From positions 372,001 to 436,000 of the forward strand of contig NZ_CP077771.1 of assembly GCF_019134595.1 (NCBI RefSeq): 64,000 bases of DNA, in the 5' to 3' direction. The position numbers and the translations under genes are program-made. Origin of the DNA: Pseudoalteromonas shioyasakiensis. GTDB lineage: Bacteria; Pseudomonadota; Gammaproteobacteria; Enterobacterales; Alteromonadaceae. The notes below the pieces were generated by a model, which did not search any database, was not told where the DNA came from, and saw nothing but the letters and a program-made list of their open reading frames with translations. This document shows positions 58,019-64,000 of this stretch, piece by piece; position 1 is the stretch's first letter, and each line of letters starts with the position of its first letter.

Positions 58019-59219
58019 GTGCTATGTATTTATAGATGGTTTAGAAGAAAAACCCGTTATTTGTGGTTACTTTAAATTAGATAATCAATCAGGTCGAGGT
58101 GAGTTCAACTATGGTAAGAGCTATTTAGCCCGAAGCGATGCCTTTGCTCTAGATCCAATACATCTGCCATTAAAATCGGGGATTTTCAGTTACAGCGCAA
58201 ACAGAGGTGTATTTGGCGTATTGAGTGATGCAGGAGCTGACTCGTGGGGCCGTAAGTTAATTCTTTCGCTTCATACTACAAAACCCAAAAACGAGTTAGA
58301 GTTTTTATTAGCTGGGTCTGGGTATGGCGTAGGAGCGCTTGTTTTTAGCCTCTCGCGAAGTGCCTCAAAACATAAAACTAACAAGAACACTTTGTCTGAT
58401 TTAGCCTTGCTAGATCAAGCTAAAGATGACTTACTGGCGAATAAAACAATTTCTGATGAAGCTAAGAAAGCATTTGAGTTTGGCCAAAGCATGGGGGGAG
58501 CTAGACCAAAGACCTCTATCCAAATTGACAACAAGCTCTACTTAGCAAAATTCAATCGCCAAGATGACTTATTCAATTTAGTCAGAGCCGAGCATGCTGC
58601 AATGAAAATGGCGGAACAGCTTGGTATTCGAACGGCTCCTACCTTTATTCATAAAACACATACCGGTGATGTGCTACTTGTTGAGCGATTTGATGTAAGT
58701 AATGGTTTACCAACACAGCACTTTTTAAGTGCGAATAGCTTACTGCAAAAACCCAAAGTTGCTATGAGTGACCTTTCAAGTGACTATTCATATGGTCAAT
58801 TAGCTGAATTCATTAGGCATCAAACAATGCAAAATGCAGGTGATGCTGAAGAGTTGTTTAAGAGAATGGTGTTCAATGCGTATATTGGTAATACAGATGA
58901 TCACACTCGCAATCATGCATTCCTATATTCATTTTCACAAAAAAATTGGCGATTAAGTCCAGCCTATGACATCACTCCAATCAACAACTCAAAACAACAT
59001 GGTCTTGGCTTTGGTGATGATGGCCGTTATGCAAGTAAAAGCAATTTTTTATCTCAGGCTAAGCGATTTGGATTAGCAAATTCAGCAGCAAAAAATATCA
59101 TTAAAGAGATTGAAGAATATTGCAAAGATTGGCCGACTCACTTTAAACATTTTGCAGACGTTAGTGATGAAGATATCACCCGTTTAAAAGGTGTAATTCC
59201 TGAAATAAATGAAGAGTAA
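58005..59219 (+). CDS. hipA: HipA-family Ser/Thr kinase toxin
   Basis: ~404 aa from the ATG at 58005 (or 58008), with CAGGA upstream; the frame from 57957 lies inside hipB. Glycine-rich loop SMGGARPKTS (with the Ser region that is autophosphorylated in E. coli HipA), the catalytic GNTDDHTRNHAFLY (D in the HipA D-x-H-x-x-N pattern), and SPAYDITPINN (metal-binding D). All key kinase motifs look intact. Family role: phosphorylates a tRNA synthetase or similar target, causing growth arrest and persistence; the target here is unknown. Confidence 0.87.
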   Translation: MMTSECYVFIDGLEEKPVICGYFKLDNQSGRGEFNYGKSYLARSDAFALDPIHLPLKSGIFSYSANRGVFGVLSDAGADSWGRKLILSLHTTKPKNELEFLLAGSGYGVGALVFSLSRSASKHKTNKNTLSDLALLDQAKDDLLANKTISDEAKKAFEFGQSMGGARPKTSIQIDNKLYLAKFNRQDDLFNLVRAEHAAMKMAEQLGIRTAPTFIHKTHTGDVLLVERFDVSNGLPTQHFLSANSLLQKPKVAMSDLSSDYSYGQLAEFIRHQTMQNAGDAEELFKRMVFNAYIGNTDDHTRNHAFLYSFSQKNWRLSPAYDITPINNSKQHGLGFGDDGRYASKSNFLSQAKRFGLANSAAKNIIKEIEEYCKDWPTHFKHFADVSDEDITRLKGVIPEINEE

Positions 59220-59280
59220 TAGCGCGAAACAAGTTTCACGCCTACAAAAAGGTTCTAGGGCGCGATGTAAAATCTGCTAC
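59220..59280. repeat. Partial REP-like composite, directly 3' of hipA
   Basis: GCGCGAAACAAGTTTCACGCC starts two bases after the hipA stop, followed by a shortened GCGCGATGTAAAATCTGCTAC module; the tail module then expands into the 14-bp array. Confidence 0.8.
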
Positions 59281-59532
59281 CTTGTATCTCGTACCTTGTA
59301 TCTCGCACCTTGTATCTCGTACCTTGTATCTCGTACCTTGTATCTCGTACCTTGTATCTCGTACCTTGTATCTCGTACCTTGTATCTCGTACCTTGTATC
59401 TCGTACCTTGTATCTCGTACCTTATATCTCGTACCTTGTATCTCGTACCTTGTATCTCGTACCTTGTATCTCGTACCTTGTATCTCGTACCTTGTATCTC
59501 GTACCTTGTATCTCGTACCTTGTATCTCGCAC
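59281..59532. repeat. 18-copy 14-bp tandem array (CTTGTATCTCGTAC)n
   Basis: Exactly 18 units of 14 bp (252 bp). Units 2 and 18 read ...CTCGCAC and one unit near 59421 reads CTTATAT...; otherwise perfect. The unit is itself two similar heptamers, CTTGTAT and CTCGTAC. Fourteen is not a multiple of three, so long stop-free frames appear in all three plus frames; these are not genes. Confidence 0.97.
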
Positions 59533-59554
59533 CTCGAAACTCACTAACTTAAAA

Positions 59555-59588
59555 CAAAAAAGCCCTTACAGCGAGCTGTAAGGGCTTT
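59555..59588 (-). terminator. Rho-independent terminator of the M36 protease gene
   Basis: AGCCCTTACAG / CTGTAAGGGCT hairpin (59561-59586) with an U6 run on the minus strand, 20 bp past the stop. Confidence 0.9.
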
Positions 59589-59608
59589 GTTATCACTATT
59601 TAAAAGTC

Positions 59609-62600
59609 TTATTTGCGTTTACGGCGACGGCCGATAAGCGCTAATGGTGCAAGTAGTAGTGTTAAGAAACCAAAGCTACCGTTGCTAGATTTAGTTACTT
59701 TCTTCTCTTCTACTGGCTCAGCTTCGTTAGTTACGGCAACTGTGAACTGCTCAGATACAGAGTCTGTACCATCGCTCACTGTTACTTCAAATACTAACTC
59801 GTCATCGCTTGAGATAGCACCTGGCGTGAAGCCTAGAGTCGCAGTGTCAGCACCAGTCATTGTTGCTGTTGTGCCGCTTAGTTGCGTCCACGTGTAGCTT
59901 AGCGTGTCATCACTATTACGGTCTGACGCTGTTGCCGTTAATGTGCCTGAAGCAGACTCAGAAACAGACTCATCACCCGATACAGAAAGTAATGGTAGTG
60001 CGTTATCACATGCTAATGCATCACCAGCAATCACGTTTGAGAAGATTGGTGACGTTACATTGCTAACAGTTACGTTATCAATCCACCAACCGAACTCACG
60101 TACTGCACTGTCTGATGACATACGGAAACGTAATTTTGCACGGTTACCGTTTAGTTCAGTACCGAAACGAATTGTTTCGTAGTTACCATAAACACCGTTT
60201 CCATCAACATTGTTACCTGTGAAGGTATCGCGATCTTGTAGTGCTTGCGCATCATTTTCGATTAGTGGGCCATCATAACCAACATCAAATGTACCGCCCA
60301 TTTCAGTAACATCTACCCAGTTACCACCGTTCACGCTGATCTCTACAACACCACCATCCCACTCGTTTTCGATTAGGTAGAAGTGCCAGAATGAAACTTC
60401 AAAATCACCAGCAAAACCGATATCAAACTCTCTTGATTCAACCGCAACGTCAGACTGGAAGTCATTGTTGTTTAGGTACATGGTTTGCTCGCCAAGACCG
60501 AAGCCAAAGCTGTTGAAGAAGTTAACATTACCGCCAGTTGCCATACTTTGCGTGCCAACAGCTAAGTCATCACCCGTCATTACGTTTTCTTTCCAATCAC
60601 GTAATGAAGCACCTGCTACTTCCATATCGTCAGCAGTTTGTGAGCTAACAGGAGCTTTATCTTCAAAGTCCATGTTCACAAGGTAAGATACTGTATCGCT
60701 TGCTGCTTCAACAATTTCGTCATCTGCAGAAAGCTCTGGGAATGACACTTCGATTTCAAGTGCATCAGCAGTGCCTGCATCATTTAGTGTAAACGTGATA
60801 GGCGCGCTTGTTTGTGAAGAGTAAGGAGTTGTATCGTCAAATGTGATTAAGCCATCATTTTCGAACGTTACATCGTGACCACTAACAACAGTTAATTGTG
60901 CTTGTGTACCCGTTAGCACTTCACTACCTGTGTTCATGATGCTAACTGTTAATGTGCCTGTTTCGCCTTTATCTAGCACGTTATCGTTTGAACAATAACC
61001 TAGTTCTGCACCGTTGTAGGTTGCATTCATTGCCACATCTTTCAATGTGAAGCTAGCAAGTTTCATTTTGTCTGATTCAACAACACCTGTTAAATCTGTG
61101 CTGAAACGCTCTGGTGCTTCAGCACCTAGGCCCATACCACGCTTAGCAAATGCACCTAAGATTAGTTTGTAATCTTCTGGGTCAACTGCGTACGCTGCAG
61201 CTAATATAGCATCACGTGCTTCTGTATATAGCGGAGCAACTGGAGTTAGCTTGTAACCAGCAACTAAGTAGTTAGCCATGCGGTTTTGCGCGTCTTCAAA
61301 GCCGTGCTCGTTGATAAGTGCTACATAGCTTTCCCAAAGCATAGTTGCCCAAATTTCACCTGCTGCGTGTGGTGAACCAACATTAGTTGGAGCAATACCT
61401 ACATCAGCACCTTCATTTTCAGTAATGTGGCGGAAAGACAGCGGGTTTACTTCCATATTGGTTGAATATGGAACACGACGAATACCATAGTAGAAATCTT
61501 CTACGAATGTACCGCTACCGTAGGCTTTTTGGAACTTGTCGTTACCTGGGATGTTAATATCATCAGCTTTAGCAATGAACATTAGTGAGTGGAAATCACC
61601 CCAACCTTCGCCCATCGCACGGCCTTGGAAGTTGATAAGACCTGATGAGTTACCCACTAAACGGTTACTGATATAGTGACCCCATTCGTGAGCAATAATA
61701 CCGTTATCTAGCGTACCGTCTTTTAACGTTGCTTTGTTGAACATATTAACAGTTACAGTGTCGCCTGCAGCAATACCATCGTAAAGTGCGTGACCGTCAG
61801 CATAGTTCAGACCCATGTTAGGAATGATAACTGCATCGTCTTCACCGCCCATTGGCGCTGGTTCATCTGTATCTGGGTTGTTGTTTACAACGATAGCACC
61901 AATTGCACCTGCTTCTTGAGCGTAAAGTACTTTTGCTGTGAAGTTACAAGAACCACGATCGACTAGCGCAATTTTGCCAGCCAGTTCAGCTGCATTTGTT
62001 GCAGGTTCACAACCGTCTGTTACGCTGCCAGAATCTACGTCATTGCCGTCAACTAAACGAACAACTTCGCCTGCGATATCAGCAAATTGCATTTGACCAA
62101 AGCCAGATACTTTAGAAGACTCAAGTAGACCAATTGTTTCATCTGATGTTACAACCACACCGAAATCTACACCCACTTTCGCATCTTTCGAGTTGTATAA
62201 GTACATTTGCATGCGTGGGCTTGCACCGTCAGCAGGTGTTGCCATATTCGCGTTATTTAAACCGCTATTATCTTGCGCTTGCGCTTCGATTGGGTCACCT
62301 TCTACACCACCACGGCCGTAGTTTGATACTTGCGCAACATTTGATGTTTCGTCAAAGCCATGGTCATAGAAGAAATCGTGTAAGAAGTTGTTCATGTAGA
62401 ACAAGTTAACGATCGCCGCTTTACGGTTGTCGTAGCTGTTTGCTACTTGATCAACTTGGTAAGGGTAATCGAATGTGTAATCTGATGTAGTTTCAGCAGT
62501 GAAGTCACCTTCAGTGTAACCTTGTGGTGCAATTACATCAGCATAAGCAAATACGTTGTTACCTGATGTTGTTGTAGCGTCATCAGCAAGCCACGGATCC

Positions 62601-63622
62601 ATCGTGCTTAACTTTTTGTAGTAAGACAAGCTTACAAGTGGTGCATCTAGGATTTCAGTTTCATCAGTTTGATCTGGGCCATCAGCTGGGATCACGTCTC
62701 CGTGTGGGCCTTCCCACGGGTAACCATCTTCGTCAGCCCATACACGGTAGTTAAAGTCTGCCGCGTGTGCTTTTAAGTCTTTCTTGAAATAAACTTTGCT
62801 GTTTTGCGCGCCAATAACGTAGCTGAAGTAATCGCTTTCTAGGCTGTTTTTATCAGCAACTTCTACTTCAACATAGTATGCAGATTGCAGCTCACCCGCT
62901 ACTTCAAAGAATACTTTCTTAGCACGTGGCTGACCTAATACAACTTTGTCACCACTTTGGTTAGACACAGTGTACTTAACATATTCACCTTGCTCAGTTG
63001 ATTTAGTTAGCGACACATTGATATCAGCAAGCTCTTTAATTGCACGTTTAATGCTTTGCTCAGCACCAACAAACTCAGCAAGTGGCGCGAACGACTGCGT
63101 TGCATTTGAACTTGTGTTAGCGAAATAACCAGAACCAGCAACGAGGTTATATTCTTTATCCATGATCAGGTTGTATTCACGGTTGAATACTTCAATGTCA
63201 TGAACTTTTTGCTTGTATTTAGCTGTGATTGAGCCAAGCTTTTGCTCAGATAAATCTGCTAATACTGCGCTTGATACACCTTTTTTAGCGGTGCTAACAC
63301 CTGTTAAGGCATTTAAATAAAAATCTGCAGCGTAAGCATTACGTTGCTCAGGAAGCACCATTGCCATATCAGGCTTCGCTTGACCTACTGCATTCCATAG
63401 GAAAGTAGCTTTACCTAATTGCGCATCGAAAATAGATTTGTGACCCGATACAGTGCGACGCTCAGCCAATGCACGTTGCTGAGATACTTGAGGATTAAAT
63501 TGTACTTGAGAGCTAACGCTTGAAGCATTATAAAAGCGAGTTTGTTCACTTGCCTGTACTTGAGTTGATGCCAAGATAGCCGTTACCATAGTAGCAACTG
63601 CTGTTACTTTGAATTGAGACAT
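59609..63622 (-). CDS. Secreted M36 (fungalysin-type) metalloprotease with PA domain and GlyGly-CTERM tail
   Basis: 1337 aa. Signal peptide (1-24), propeptide to ~300, M36 catalytic domain with HEXXH in IIAHEWGHYISNRL, preceded by a PA domain (CNFTAKVLYAQEAGAIGAIVVNNNPDTDEPAPMGGEDDAVIIPNMGL). Then beta domains including a jelly-roll-like region (~1030-1230) and a PKD-like domain near 1240-1310. The C-terminus has a SNGSFGFLTLLLAPLALIGRRRKRK-type tail (Gly-rich then TM then basic), the GlyGly-CTERM pattern handled by rhombosortase; it may be attached to or released from the cell surface. A major extracellular protein degrader. Confidence 0.93.
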   Translation of the reverse strand: MSQFKVTAVATMVTAILASTQVQASEQTRFYNASSVSSQVQFNPQVSQQRALAERRTVSGHKSIFDAQLGKATFLWNAVGQAKPDMAMVLPEQRNAYAADFYLNALTGVSTAKKGVSSAVLADLSEQKLGSITAKYKQKVHDIEVFNREYNLIMDKEYNLVAGSGYFANTSSNATQSFAPLAEFVGAEQSIKRAIKELADINVSLTKSTEQGEYVKYTVSNQSGDKVVLGQPRAKKVFFEVAGELQSAYYVEVEVADKNSLESDYFSYVIGAQNSKVYFKKDLKAHAADFNYRVWADEDGYPWEGPHGDVIPADGPDQTDETEILDAPLVSLSYYKKLSTMDPWLADDATTTSGNNVFAYADVIAPQGYTEGDFTAETTSDYTFDYPYQVDQVANSYDNRKAAIVNLFYMNNFLHDFFYDHGFDETSNVAQVSNYGRGGVEGDPIEAQAQDNSGLNNANMATPADGASPRMQMYLYNSKDAKVGVDFGVVVTSDETIGLLESSKVSGFGQMQFADIAGEVVRLVDGNDVDSGSVTDGCEPATNAAELAGKIALVDRGSCNFTAKVLYAQEAGAIGAIVVNNNPDTDEPAPMGGEDDAVIIPNMGLNYADGHALYDGIAAGDTVTVNMFNKATLKDGTLDNGIIAHEWGHYISNRLVGNSSGLINFQGRAMGEGWGDFHSLMFIAKADDINIPGNDKFQKAYGSGTFVEDFYYGIRRVPYSTNMEVNPLSFRHITENEGADVGIAPTNVGSPHAAGEIWATMLWESYVALINEHGFEDAQNRMANYLVAGYKLTPVAPLYTEARDAILAAAYAVDPEDYKLILGAFAKRGMGLGAEAPERFSTDLTGVVESDKMKLASFTLKDVAMNATYNGAELGYCSNDNVLDKGETGTLTVSIMNTGSEVLTGTQAQLTVVSGHDVTFENDGLITFDDTTPYSSQTSAPITFTLNDAGTADALEIEVSFPELSADDEIVEAASDTVSYLVNMDFEDKAPVSSQTADDMEVAGASLRDWKENVMTGDDLAVGTQSMATGGNVNFFNSFGFGLGEQTMYLNNNDFQSDVAVESREFDIGFAGDFEVSFWHFYLIENEWDGGVVEISVNGGNWVDVTEMGGTFDVGYDGPLIENDAQALQDRDTFTGNNVDGNGVYGNYETIRFGTELNGNRAKLRFRMSSDSAVREFGWWIDNVTVSNVTSPIFSNVIAGDALACDNALPLLSVSGDESVSESASGTLTATASDRNSDDTLSYTWTQLSGTTATMTGADTATLGFTPGAISSDDELVFEVTVSDGTDSVSEQFTVAVTNEAEPVEEKKVTKSSNGSFGFLTLLLAPLALIGRRRKRK

Positions 63623-63749
63623 TCCTTACGTTCCCTATTGTTATATTTTTATTTTCGGTTAACAATCATAACCAAGCCCAATGTACCCAATACAGCAATT
63701 AAAAAACAGAATTAATTGTAAACAAAAGTAACAGACAAACAGGAACATA

Positions 63750-64000
63750 ATGAACCAAACAATTAATATACAAGCACTTATAATAACATTAGCACTAGTA
63801 TCAGGCTGTCAAAAAAATGAAATAAGCGAGCAAGATACAGTACAACAGCCAACAACCAGTTCACAAAAAGAACAACTTTCAGTTAAAGATGTTAAAAAAG
63901 CAGTCGAAATCAACAAGCAAAAATCGACGAATGCTTTTAGTAATAATGGTGAAAAAATTACCTTTGATGCACCTACTTTAACCAAAGGCACAGAAGTCTT
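63750..64000 (+). CDS. Lipoprotein, N-terminal part (3' end outside window)
   Basis: The ATG at 63750 follows AGGAACATA. 83 codons to the window edge, frame open. Lipobox LVSGC with Cys20, then a Gln/Ser/Thr/Lys-rich segment (EISEQDTVQQPTTSSQKEQL) and VKDVKKAVEINKQKSTNAF. No domain yet visible. Divergent from the M36 gene; the spacing of 127 bp leaves room for both promoters. Confidence 0.7.
   Translation, partial: MNQTINIQALIITLALVSGCQKNEISEQDTVQQPTTSSQKEQLSVKDVKKAVEINKQKSTNAFSNNGEKITFDAPTLTKGTEV

Noticed and set aside
59281..59532. Possible CRISPR array
   Set aside because: The units are contiguous without spacers and only 14 bp long. No cas genes nearby.
59209..59581. Three overlapping plus-strand ORFs of 80-112 aa with a repeated YLVSRTLYLVPCIS pattern
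   Set aside because: They are the three reading frames of the 14-bp tandem array; a 14-bp period avoids stops in every frame. No RBS and no conservation expected.

Overview
The window looks like the chromosome of a marine gammaproteobacterium of the Alteromonadales, most likely Pseudoalteromonas or a close relative. This is inferred from gene content: secreted M36, S46 and M3 peptidases, a GlyGly-CTERM tail, a thermostable-hemolysin-family protein, a DUF2798/monooxygenase/LysR trio and a YbiT-type ABC-F ATPase. The DNA is moderately AT-rich. No rRNA, tRNA, CRISPR array, transposase or prophage gene was seen. Both ends cut a gene: an acidic protein on the left and a lipoprotein on the right.

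Layout. 0-7.4 kb: envelope proteins, including a 4-Cys paralogue pair (1014-1706 and 6591-7316), an Omp85-like barrel and two LysR regulators. 7.4-13 kb: a nuclease islet with a NERD membrane protein, a PLD-helicase-DUF3427 protein and an HNH endonuclease, possibly anti-phage. 13.2-16.4 kb: a three-gene operon of exported or membrane proteins ending in a trypsin-like protease with a discoidin-like tail, facing a fourth exported protein. 16.5-26 kb: methyltransferase, a long CACAGAG-type repeat field, EAL protein, alpha/beta hydrolase, porin with a small PstS-like protein, chemoreceptor, ABC-F. 26-35.7 kb: lipoprotein, KatG, GAF histidine kinase, TPR protein, NTF2-like protein, Fpr. 35.9-39.9 kb: nucleoside salvage divergon (deoB-deoD against udk-nupC). 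40-42 kb: two periplasmic binding proteins and a cold-shock protein.

The most interesting block is 42.1-50.1 kb on the minus strand: nine tightly packed or overlapping genes running from a thermostable-hemolysin-family (GNAT-like) protein through an acyl-adenylating enzyme fused to a haem-oxygenase-like di-iron (HDO) domain, an SDR, a TPR protein, a QseB/QseC-type two-component system, an EfeO-type cupredoxin, an FTR1-like permease and an outer-membrane protein. A direct repeat of the PmrA/QseB type lies just upstream of the first gene, which suggests that the operon's own regulator controls it. I propose an iron-linked pathway that makes or modifies a fatty-acid-derived product; the product is unknown.

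50-64 kb: S46 dipeptidyl-peptidase, a zinc-sparing pair (dihydroorotase-like plus folE2) behind a near-consensus Zur box, an M3 lipoprotein peptidase, a hipBA-type module with a palindromic operator, an 18-copy 14-bp tandem array, and an M36 protease.

Intergenic regions repeatedly carry a composite of short REP-like hairpins (about nine loci), usually at the 3' ends of genes. Two tandem arrays (14 bp and 7 bp) look like local expansions of one of its modules.
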